This document shows positions 43,185 through 51,518 of a stretch of 64,000 nt of DNA, in pieces (within the stretch, counting starts at the first letter, position 1; each line of letters begins with the position of its first letter). The stretch is from Cladorrhinum sp. PSN259 (taxonomy: Eukaryota > Ascomycota > Sordariomycetes > Sordariales > Podosporaceae). The stretch spans positions 1 through 64,000 of the forward strand of contig MU867131.1 of the NCBI GenBank assembly GCA_033725935.1. The letters run 5' to 3'. The notes under the pieces were generated by a model, which was not told the DNA's origin, made no database searches, and worked only from the letters and a program-made list of their open reading frames with translations. A program made the position numbers and the translations under genes.

Positions 43185-45122
43185 TTACACGAGATTAAAC
43201 TCGCGGGGCTCCCCTGCCGTCTGGTTTCCGTATAACGCCTCTCCTCCCATAAGGCCATGCACAAAACAGTCTCCGACGAGCTGGTGGTGGCCGCTGTCAA
43301 GTTCCCGCAGCACGTAGAGAACTTTCCCGCCATAGAGGACGAAAATCGCATCCCCCGGCGCAGCCTCCACCGTCACCCAGCCAAGACGCCCACCCACGGT
43401 TTCCATAAGCAGCCTCCCTTGGGCCCTGGCTATCGTGGTATTCAAGACAAGCTGGTCCATCTTGGTGAACGGGACGCCCCTGGTCCCTGGGCCCTGGAGC
43501 AGCTTCTCGATGAACTTCTGCACCATCGGTCCGTATTTCGCTGACACGGGTTGAAAGGTGTGGTCATGTCCGAATAACATGGTCCGCCAGAACATCTCGT
43601 AACGCTCTGATGATAAGCCGAGAACGGATGGTCCGCCCAAGATGCTCGTGTCAAAACCGGAGGAGGCGATGCCGCTGCTGGCCTCCCTGGCCAGGTTGAG
43701 ACACTCGGCTACCCAGGCGGTCAGTTGAGCAAGCGCGAGCTGCGAAGAAAGCCCGTAGGACCGGGGCAGGCATTTTAGTTTCCCAACACGGTGCACCTTG
43801 TCGACGGACAGCCCCCAGATGCCAAGCGTATTAGTGTCGGCCTGGAACCGCGCTCTCACCTGAGTATCTCCCGCGGCAGCTAGATTGCCCCGCTTTGTCA
43901 TCGGGAGCATTGTCGGCGACTCTTCGAGGTTCGCAAAGTCGGGGACCCACGAGGGGCGTGTTGTCGGTGGTTGAGAAGCCGCTTTCTCGGAGCTGGTGCA
44001 GCAAGAAAAGGACTCCAAGCTGCCATTCGTCACCACGTTCCAGACGACAAAGTCCCTGTATACCTCGTCCACGCCGAGCGCGTAGTCGGGCTTTAGCTTC
44101 TTCTCCTGGGGCAGCTTGTCGACGGCAATGCCCAGCAGCCCGTAGATCCTGTCGCGCTTATTGCCGCAGTCGTACAGCCTCGTGCGGATCAGCAGGTCGA
44201 CCATGGAAGGTGGCCACAGAGCATGGCGCACGCCCCGTGAACGGTACCGGTTATTCCGCTCCTGGATGATCACATCGATGGCTTCGATCATGTGCGTGAG
44301 CTCCCGTCCACCGAGTCGCGGCATTCCGCCTACCGTGTACATGCCCCATGCCACATCCGCGATGGCCTCCCACGACACCGACATGTGGCCGCAGTGCATC
44401 GTCGCGCGCCGCGCGAGCACCGCCTCCTGGATGATCCACGTCCGCGTGAACCAGGGGCGGCGGAAGAGATTGATGACCGGTGCCCAGTCCACGGGGGCGT
44501 GCGTTCGCTTCGGGGATACCCAGTGCATCAGGACGGCGGCCAGGGGCCCGAGCATCTGGGACAGCAGCGGAAACACCACTCGTCGGAAGCGAAGCATCTT
44601 GTTGTAGTGCCGCCGCATCTGCGGGATGAGCTGCAGTGCCCCCCGGACGTCGGCGGTTTCCTCGCCCAGCCAGATGAGCACCTCGTCCGCCCCCGAGTAG
44701 ATGGCGCCCATCAGCGGCACCTGGATCGACTTCTCGGCGCTGTCGGCCTGGTTGATGCAGAGAGCGTCGACCCACAGAACCCGCGGTTGGTCTTCATGCC
44801 GCAGGTGCTGCAGGGCGGAGTGCAGGTTCGTCGTGACGAGCATGGAGAGTCCTGAGCAGGTGATGGGCAACTTGATTCGTTCGTCGCCCCATGTGTAGGA
44901 CAGGGCTTCGTACGCAGGCGCTGCCGACAGCTGCGCGTCTTCTAGTCGGCAGCAGATGGGTTCCGTGCCGTGTCCTTGCTCGAGGATGACCAGACGAATC
45001 GAGTCGGGGCTCTTCAGCGGCCGGTAGATACGACGGTGTTCTCTGCTGCTGAAGTGCCGGCTTTGACAATGAAGCTTCCTAACTGTACATGCTGAGATGG
45101 AGGATAGAGCGGAAGCCGGCAA
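43185..45122 (-). CDS. HET-domain protein (het-6 type) 4, 5' end unresolved
   Basis: The open frame gives about 645 residues. HET blocks: YEALSYTWGDERIKLPI (residues 71-87), VLWVDALCINQADSAEKSIQV (about 114) and RPWFTRTWIIQEAVLARRATMHCG (about 215), then CGNKRDRIYGLLGIAVD near residue 310. The end, GDAIFVLYGGKVLYVLRE and FVHGLMGGEALYG, is typical of the family. There is no in-frame ATG between the upstream stop (about 45190) and the HET domain, so the true start must lie in an upstream exon; an ATG at 45257 followed by a GTGAGC donor is a candidate, but I could not settle the splice. The coordinate 45122 is therefore only the start of the securely coding part. Codons are very GC-rich compared with HET 3. 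Confidence 0.88.
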   Translation of the reverse strand: MPASALSSISACTVRKLHCQSRHFSSREHRRIYRPLKSPDSIRLVILEQGHGTEPICCRLEDAQLSAAPAYEALSYTWGDERIKLPITCSGLSMLVTTNLHSALQHLRHEDQPRVLWVDALCINQADSAEKSIQVPLMGAIYSGADEVLIWLGEETADVRGALQLIPQMRRHYNKMLRFRRVVFPLLSQMLGPLAAVLMHWVSPKRTHAPVDWAPVINLFRRPWFTRTWIIQEAVLARRATMHCGHMSVSWEAIADVAWGMYTVGGMPRLGGRELTHMIEAIDVIIQERNNRYRSRGVRHALWPPSMVDLLIRTRLYDCGNKRDRIYGLLGIAVDKLPQEKKLKPDYALGVDEVYRDFVVWNVVTNGSLESFSCCTSSEKAASQPPTTRPSWVPDFANLEESPTMLPMTKRGNLAAAGDTQVRARFQADTNTLGIWGLSVDKVHRVGKLKCLPRSYGLSSQLALAQLTAWVAECLNLAREASSGIASSGFDTSILGGPSVLGLSSERYEMFWRTMLFGHDHTFQPVSAKYGPMVQKFIEKLLQGPGTRGVPFTKMDQLVLNTTIARAQGRLLMETVGGRLGWVTVEAAPGDAIFVLYGGKVLYVLRELDSGHHQLVGDCFVHGLMGGEALYGNQTAGEPREFNLV

Positions 45123-45430
45123 CGCTACGCGGTGGAACGGTGGCGGTCTGACTTGGTGATGATGACCATCACGGGTACGGCCTCATGAGCAGCAACTGAA
45201 TGTTGGCAAAATGTGAGACAATCCTATCGGTATTCAGCTCACCTGTAAACACGTCATGACGATTCGGGATCTTGGTTCTTGCGCAAAGGGCGGATATTGC
45301 CGTGTCTTTGATGTGACGACTCATATCCACGTTTCATTACCTACTGACGATGCTCGCGTTGACCTGATGAAAGCTTTGAGTATGTGTCAACGACACGATG
45401 AAGAATCAGAAGTCTGCGCACCAGTTAAAA

Positions 45431-45847
45431 TCAGCACATGATCATAAGTGCGGGGCTTTTCTGCAGGTGGGACTGATCAGGTATGGTCCGGGGCGGTGAG
45501 TTGGCATCTTGGTTGCAGCCTGGACTCAGGGTTGGGCGTACGGAAAATATCAGATGGCGCTGATGTGGCTTGATTCCGAGAAGGAATTTATCTAGAATGA
45601 AGGAACATGTCAGTGCTGCTGAGACAACAATACTAAAATTATTGAGAGGTAAAAAGAGAGGCCGCAGAGGCATACTGGTATGCTCATAGGCACTCAGAGA
45701 TTCTATCCATGTCGTTGTTGGTAGAGCCAAGTTGTTGGTATCGGTCATGTCAAAGAGGAGGATTTTTGACTCATCTGCGGTTAGAATTACGGCAAGAACG
45801 TAGGCGAGGTAAATCGAAATGAGCAAGGCAATGATAGTGGCGAGCAT
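45431..45847 (-). CDS. Hypothetical small membrane protein
   Basis: A 138-residue frame from an ATG at 45847 starts with a strong hydrophobic helix (ATIIALLISIYLAYVLAVIL) and has a second one near residues 74-88 (IVVSAALTCSFIL). The rest is polar with a Pro-rich tail. A GTATGC...TTTTAG pair inside would make a 43-bp intron but breaks the frame. No homologous family is recognised. It may be a real orphan gene or a chance frame. Confidence 0.3.
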   Translation of the reverse strand: MLATIIALLISIYLAYVLAVILTADESKILLFDMTDTNNLALPTTTWIESLSAYEHTSMPLRPLFLPLNNFSIVVSAALTCSFILDKFLLGIKPHQRHLIFSVRPTLSPGCNQDANSPPRTIPDQSHLQKSPALMIMC

Positions 45848-46464
45848 CGTGACCGTGATAATGAAGACAGTTTGAGGATGGATTCAAGATGTCAAATCGA
45901 ATTTCGGTGTCCATTATGGCTCCTTTGTCTACAGGGTTGACTCTTGAGGTTTTAAAGATTTTGATAAGAAACGCAGAACACATGCGTACCTTACAGGGCT
46001 GGCAGGCTTGACATGGTTTATGTCGACATCATTTCTAGTTTATTGTGTAACACCCCTTTGATGGGCATGACACCACTTGCATGACAATACGAGGAGATCA
46101 CGGATGAAGTCGTGGTACAATGGTAAATAGCTACAACCTAAAGTGATAACCACGGAAAGACGCGGCTGTGTGATGCCAAAGATACACCAATGGCACCATC
46201 AATGTGGCAGATACGACTTCTCGCTTGTGATACAAGAATAACAACTTGAACTTTGCTCATCTTGGTTGAACCTCCTACCTACAGACTCATTCTACCAGAA
46301 CTGAAGTCAATGAAGCCTACCCTCAACTTTAAACTCGTGATATCCCCATCTCCCAAGTCATAATCATACCAATGCAACTCATACATCCGAGTTCAAAAGC
46401 CTATGAATAAAAAGCATCAACCCTTTGTCTCCAATTTATCATCAGCGCCATCACAACTGGAATC
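45848..46464. other. Intergenic spacer
   Basis: No coding signal was seen. This is the likely shared upstream region of the small membrane protein (minus) and the 114-aa gene (plus). Confidence 0.4.
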
Positions 46465-46871
46465 ATGGACATTAATGCTGGGTTGCAACATCGGAAGATC
46501 CTCATATGGTACCTGGAAAGGCCAGACCGGCCAGCAAAAATAACAACACGAACAAATCCAGGAGTGATCTATCGACGTACGTTTGCTTAGTACTCCCAAG
46601 TCGTGAATGAAGCTGATGGAATCTCTGCGGCTGCTTAGTAAAGTGGTTGTTCAAGATCAACAAATGGCAGCGGTACGTGGACGTAGAGTTCCCAGCAAAC
46701 CCACAGACCGGAGCTTCAAGCCTGCACGTTGCCCGGGTAGAAGTCCCGGTCCGGGCATACATTGGGAGGATCTTCAAAGGGACATACACCGAGCTTTGGG
46801 TGCTTGGGGAGTGGCGAGCCCAGATATTACCGAACATATCCACAGACGGTAATCTAAGTATTTCCACTTAG
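46465..46871 (+). CDS. Orphan 114-residue protein (2 exons)
   Basis: Exons 46465-46576 and 46639-46871 are joined across a 62-bp GTACGT...TTAG intron (phase 1). The product starts MDINAGLQHRKILIWYLE, crosses the junction as VIYR-LKWLFKINKWQRY, and ends LWVLGEWRAQILPNIS, then TDGNLSIST. It is rich in Trp, Arg and Lys, with alternating hydrophobic residues suggesting a small beta-rich fold; there is no signal peptide, transmembrane helix or cysteine motif. I do not recognise the family. Support for coding is the clean splice plus a second, decayed copy of its C-terminus at 50188-50268 that preserves the reading frame. Its neighbours are a small membrane protein and a repeat element, so it may belong to the mobile or accessory fraction. 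Confidence 0.5.
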
Positions 46872-47146
46872 ATTCCATGTAGAATACAGCTACAGCCCCG
46901 AGCAATATTCAAACCACTTAAATATCGTGCACCCAAACAGTAAGCAATACTTCATCTCACACTATTCTTTTTACTGAGCCTTGCCTCAGAACCAATTACA
47001 ATGGCCGCACTCTCCGTCAAGGACATCGTTTGCCGCAGAACATGGAACATGGTGCCAAAAGAATCCTCCTTTCTTGTGATATCTCTGATTTATCTCCTTA
47101 GTGACACACATATTTTTCCAGCACAATGATCATACGGTCCAAGAGT

Positions 47147-47668
47147 TCAAACCGCCCTCCCTCCCCATTTCGCCGGGTTAATCCCTTGCCGGACGGCCTC
47201 ATCGTAGGACGACAACTCCATAGCCTCCTGCTGCTGTGGTTGATCTCGCTGAACCGCGGCCACAAAATCTCGAACCGCGGCCTCCAAATCCCGAACCTCG
47301 GCCTCCAAATCTCGAGCGACGGTCGCTCTTGTTCCGTGACGAGCACGGCCGCAACAGGTTGTTATATCAGACATTCAACAGGTTGTCGTATCGGACATAC
47401 AACACTCGTCATATAACCAATAGATAGACAGAGAAATGGCAAAAATCCCAACCAGAATTGAGCCTATCCACACCATAGGATGGTAACAAGAATCAGTTTC
47501 AAATTCGGGTCTGCGCTCTATAACCCAGTCGAAAACTTTAAAGGTCGTCCGGGCCCAAAATAAGACTTGCAGCTTTAAGGCAAAAATAATTAATATTACT
47601 ACGGCTGCCTTGACCGTCGCAGATATTCCTTTCGGGAGCCCGAGTATAGGCTCAGGTGGTATTAGCAT
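47147..47668 (-). CDS. Two-TM protein with C-terminal coiled coil (2 exons)
   Basis: Exon 1 is 47668-47401 and exon 2 is 47325-47147, with a 75-bp intron (GTATGT...AGAG, phase 1), giving 148 residues. Unspliced, the same frame is cut by a TGA, so splicing is needed to read through. Helix 1 is about residues 16-38 (ATVKAAVVILIIFALKLQVLF) and helix 2 about 67-86 (WIGSILVGIFAISLSIYWLY), joined by a charged loop. After the junction comes a heptad-like repeat: ARDLEAEV, RDLEAAV, RDFVAAVQRD, a probable coiled coil, then a polar tail. The intron contains a 24-bp tandem duplication (ATGTCCGATACGACAACC / ATGTCTGATATAACAACC). No family recognised. HET clusters often include small membrane proteins, but no functional link is shown. 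Confidence 0.5.
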
Positions 47669-47740
47669 TCTAGAGGTTTAATAAGCCTTGTGTTAGTAGG
47701 ACTAGACCTTGTGTGACGTAGCAAGAACGCAAAGCAATAT

Positions 47741-48096
47741 CTTCTTTGTTAATTCAGAGAGTTATCGGGCATAACCGGAAGAAAAAATAACCCGAATAAT
47801 AATGAAATAATTATACACAGCATGGCTCGATTGATAAGGCACGACTCGGTCGCAGGCGCCACGACAACGCCCACAACCAAGATCTCGCGATAACTTCAAC
47901 TGTCGCCAGATGTGGTGATAAGGCCAGCTGCCAGGGCATGTGCCCTGGGCGCACTTAATCAAGAACCACCAGGCAACCTTCCACTATAAAACCATGCCTC
48001 CCATCTATCTTCTTCCCACCCATCTTCTTCCTTTCACAACACACTTGAACCTCCGGGCAAGCAAGTACCAGTAAGTCCTGCTGTGGTCGTGAGAGG
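47741..48096 (+). mobile_element. Less-mutated copy of the 35-kb repeat (solo LTR-like)
   Basis: The element body starts near 47758 with AGAGTTATCGGGCATAACCG and runs to GTGAGAGG at 48096. It contains a promoter-like CCACTATAAAA (about 47981) followed by a CT-rich segment, as in an LTR or other transcribed repeat. A 14-bp direct repeat, ACGCAAAGCAATAT, lies at 47727-47740 and 48097-48110, immediately outside it. It is inverted relative to its homologue at 35043-35413. No protein is encoded. Confidence 0.7.
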
Positions 48097-49216
48097 ACGC
48101 AAAGCAATATATCAGGCATAGATACCTTATAACGTGTGGTTGCTGTGGATGGTGATGATGCTTGATTTGGGAAAATAACTAAAAGGAAAATGCGATAAAA
48201 AAATTAAGACGGATTGTTTTATGGCAAAACCCAAGTGGAATCCTTCACCTGTTTGTCATGTGCTTAGTATTTGGTATCAGCAATTGCTTTGGTGCTCATC
48301 AGCGCGTGGCTTGAAATATGCTCATTCTCTCCATCATGCGCATTCAATTTTGCCAGAACTTCAAATCTGCGGCTTCCATACCTTGAACGGTGATTTCTGG
48401 GCTTTCGGAAGGGGAAATAAATATTAGGATGGACAAGTTGGGCAATACTGTTAAAGCCCTGACAGTTTAGAAGGAACGACTGTGCGTTTACCAGTTTACC
48501 TTGATCACTTTTCCCCAGCCATCCAAGATTACACAGACAACAACAACAACAACAACCACAATGTGGACAGACGGCAGGCAATTAATTGGTAGGTGCCAGC
48601 ACGAGGGCCTTTGCAGGTATACGCACTGATCTGTTACCTAGATCCGATCTTCCCCAATCCAATCATGAACCGACCGGGCCATCTCCCCGTATATCACCTA
48701 CGCTGTTCTGCAACCTCCCACGCCGTTCTTATACCAAGGGCATGCATATTCGGTCGTTCTCCAAACCCGGGCTGAACAGTACGTCGTCGTCACACATCAG
48801 CCACCACCAACAAGATGTCGACCAAGATCGGCATTGGACCGCTGCCGTCGTTGAGCCTCTGCCTCCACCCGAACAGTGTTCTGGTCAACCATCCTCTATC
48901 AACAATTCATTGCCAACCATCTTCTGCTGTCCCTTCCGGTTATGCCCGATAACGCTATACCTTAAACCAGAAGAAGAAAAAAAGAATGATCTCGCGTCTC
49001 TGGATCTGGATCGTCTTCTCTCAATCGTCTCTCAACCGTCTTCTGTCAATCGTCTTCTTCGACCGGCCTCTTTCAACCATTTATTCAGCCTTCTATTAGC
49101 CTCCCAATGTATGCCCGCATAGGGACTCCCAGATCGCCGAAGAAGATGATAATGGGGGCAGAATGGCAGGCACCTGGAACAAGAGTGACGAAGTTCTTCC
49201 TGGCTGCCCTGCATAA
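48097..49216. other. Repeat-derived intergenic region
   Basis: No convincing gene. A third copy of the repeat end, TTCCGGTTATGCCCGATAAC (48934-48953, continuing GCT), occurs here in inverted orientation to the one at 47758. The 1.2-kb interval between them may therefore be one relic element. A TTTGGTATCAGC at about 48269 resembles a tRNA-Met primer-binding site of an LTR retroelement, but one dozen bases is weak evidence. CTC/CGTCTTC-rich sequence fills 48990-49080. Confidence 0.5.
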
Positions 49217-49825
49217 GTGCTATCTAAGCTGCACTTTACACGCCGCCACACAGCTAAAGTAGAAGAAGAAGAAGCCTTAGAAGAAGAAGAAGAAGAAGAA
49301 GAAGAAGAAGAAGAAGAAGAAGAAAGAGAAGGGGATGATGATGATGATCGCGGTGTTGTTGGTTTTGTCGTCTATGACGGCAGTGATAATGACGGTGCCG
49401 GTGCAGTCCGGATGCGTCGCCGTCACGACTATAACCATTACCAGGCCGTCTTCAAGGCCACCACCACCATCGGCACCACCACTGCTCTGACCATCACTAG
49501 CACCGCCACCACTAAGGAGGAAAACCTGCCTATGTGGCAACAAAGCTTCGGGGTCTGGTTCTCCCCCAGCGTTTGGGCTCTCTCAGTCCTGTCGGCAGTT
49601 TTTCGCCCTTTTCGTACTTGGTTGCAGCAGCGCAAGGCGAATGCCAAGGCGAAGAGGGAGAGGCAGGAGATGGAGAGGGCGGAGATGGAGGAAAGGACTG
49701 TGGCGGCGGAGGGAAGGGTCGCTCAAGCCGCAGCGGCGCTCGACGGTGCCAACCCCGTTGAAGGCCGCGCCCCTGTACAGAGAGACTCCCTACCCACGAA
49801 AAAACGGAGGCTGCATACAATCTAA
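49217..49825 (+). CDS. Hypothetical Glu-rich protein with helix and coiled coil
   Basis: An open frame of about 202 residues without an early ATG (the first codon is GTG), so its 5' end may be in another exon or it may be decayed. A GAA-repeat encodes an uninterrupted Glu tract (about residues 24-35), followed by Asp residues. A hydrophobic stretch near residues 108-128 (FGVWFSPSVWALSVLSAVF) precedes a charged helix (RKANAKAKRERQEMERAEMEER) and a basic end PTKKRRLHTI that could be a nuclear signal. The downstream half has coding-like composition. I do not recognise it. Confidence 0.35.
   Translation: MLSKLHFTRRHTAKVEEEEALEEEEEEEEEEEEEEEREGDDDDDRGVVGFVVYDGSDNDGAGAVRMRRRHDYNHYQAVFKATTTIGTTTALTITSTATTKEENLPMWQQSFGVWFSPSVWALSVLSAVFRPFRTWLQQRKANAKAKRERQEMERAEMEERTVAAEGRVAQAAAALDGANPVEGRAPVQRDSLPTKKRRLHTI
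49262..49323. repeat. (GAA)n trinucleotide run
   Basis: About 20 mostly perfect GAA units, interrupted once by GCCTTA, lie in the hypothetical frame above and encode Glu. Such runs are length-unstable. Confidence 0.85.
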
Positions 49826-50187
49826 TACTTGAATGTTTGTAGCGCGGTGCACACCCAATTCACACTTTCCTACCATAGTATGCCTATTTCACTTGTTTGT
49901 ACGCCTATTCAGCTTCTGTTAATGCATTCCTAACTCCTTTCTACGCTTATTCAGCTTCTATTAACGCATTCCTAGCCCCTTTCTACGCCTATTCAGGTTT
50001 AATTAATGCATTCCTGGCTCCTTTCTATGCCTGTTCAGTTGCTATTGATGCATTCCTGATTCCGTTCTAAGCATACTGGATATTCCACCACGTATTATCT
50101 TTTAACTTGGTATTTTCTAATACCTGAATATTATGTTGAAATAAAAATCTATTCAATATATACGAGAATGGTAAAAATGTGGTTGCC
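49826..50187. other. Spacer with degenerate CTATTCAGC-type repeats
   Basis: Between 49895 and 50070 a unit of about 45-50 bp containing CTATTCAG and GCATTCCT recurs about four times with variation (TTCTACGCCTATTCAG, TTCTATGCCTGTTCAG). It is non-coding. Confidence 0.6.
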
Positions 50188-50268
50188 AAGCTTTGGGTGC
50201 TTGGGGAATAGCGAGCCCAAATATTACCGGATATGTCACCAGACGGTGATCTAAGTGTTCCCACTTAG
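50188..50268 (+). pseudogene. Decayed C-terminal copy of the 114-aa gene
   Basis: The segment reads KLWVLGE, then TAG (50209-50211), then RAQILPDMSPDGDLSVPT and TAG. It aligns in frame with the last 27 residues of the gene at 46465-46871; the stop replaces the Trp codon TGG by a single G-to-A change. Several other differences are silent (GAG/GAA, CAG/CAA). No upstream part of the gene is present. Confidence 0.7.
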
Positions 50269-50429
50269 ATTCATATGGAATACTGGTAGATCTCAGAGCA
50301 ACAATCATAAACTGATATTAGTCGGTGTCAACTACTTCAAACTTGGATCTGACAGGTAGGGACCGTAGGGTGTTCCCCGGGTTCACGCATCTAATTAGGC
50401 CAGCCCCTGCTCTCTCCATTGTACTCGGC

Positions 50430-51518
50430 TCAATGATCCCCATCAACACCAACAACACCAATCCTCAAAAAGTGATCGTCCTCCTCCATAGCCCTCAAAG
50501 CCTCGGGACTCGTAATCTCGTCCACATCCCAATGGACAGTCACAAACCTACCATGGAGAGGTCGAGCCTTGCTGCTGGCTGCCCAGACAGCAAACTGTCC
50601 CGCGAGGTTTTCTAAGTGCCACAGTCAGTGCTATCGAGTACATAAATCCATCCAAAAAGTCGACAGAACTCACCATCATCCCAATCAAAGGTAGCCTCAT
50701 CCATTCCATTCTCCCTCGCCAAGTCCGTCAACACCGCGCCGGGGTGGTAACTAACAATCTGCATCTCGGCCGGATCCGTATCCCTCGCGATTTGCTGCAG
50801 AACGAGCGTTCCAGAATTCTTGGTAAGCCCGTAGGTGGGTATATGTCTCGACTCGGTCTTGAAGTTGTGGGCGCCGGAGCTGGAGACATTGACCAGATAC
50901 TATTAAGTATGACGCGCTCAAATTAGCATCCGTCATCAATCATAGCCAAACATAACACGCCGAGGATCTTAGACTAAAAAATATACATACCTTCTGCTTC
51001 CCTCCATTTTGGCCGTAAAACCTCCCAGCAAAATCCAACAGCGTCCTCACGTTGACCTCAAACGCCTTCCACACCCCCGCCAGGCCCGACTTCAAAATAG
51101 GCAGCGCATCACCCACCACTGCGGCGTTCATGACGAGCACGTCTACCGCAATACCCTCCGTCTTGAACCTATCCCACAGCTTTTCGGATTCCTCCAAGTT
51201 GGAAATATCACATGTCCACCCCTCAATCACCGTCTCTATTAGTAGCGTGTTGTTGTTCTGCCCAGCCTCGCTCTTGAGTTTCGAGACTGCATCCCGCAGG
51301 ACATTTTCCCGACGGCCAAGGAGGATGAGTTTGCGGGCTTTGGATTTCACGAAAGCCCGAGCGATGGCGAGGCCGATCCCGGATGAGCCGCCCGCTATGA
51401 CGACTGTTTTACCAGATTGGTTGAGTTCAGAGAGAAAAGGGGAGATGGAAGGGTAAGGGTTCTTGTGGAGGGTTTTGATGAGGTCGAGGCGGAGGGAGAT
51501 GGACGGGGTGGGTGACAT
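50430..51518 (-). CDS. Short-chain dehydrogenase/reductase (3 exons)
   Basis: Exons 51518-50991, 50899-50674 and 50611-50430 are joined over introns of 91 bp (GTATGT...TAG, phase 0) and 62 bp (GTGAGT...TTAG, phase 1), giving 311 residues. The Rossmann motif is AGGSSGIG (42-49), then VLVMNAAVV for the NNAG position, the catalytic Ser in VNVSSSG (about 182-184) and Y199/K203 in PTYGLTK. The C-terminal YHPGAVLTDLAR is typical of classical SDRs that act on small alcohol/ketone substrates. NADP(H) preference is suggested by the basic RR in LLGRREN but not proven. The start was chosen at the ATG directly before the conserved N-terminal helix; the frame extends upstream through T-rich, non-coding-looking sequence. 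Three exons all keep frame, so the model is solid. Confidence 0.92.

Noticed and set aside
45431..45847. 43-bp intron (GTATGC...TTTTAG) in the small membrane protein
   Set aside because: Splicing brings a stop within a few codons; the unspliced frame is kept, with low confidence.
48586..49122. 178-residue plus-strand frame with Ser/Pro-rich sequence
   Set aside because: No ATG at the start, it overlaps the repeat end at 48934-48956, and its 3' part is simple CGTCTTC-type sequence.
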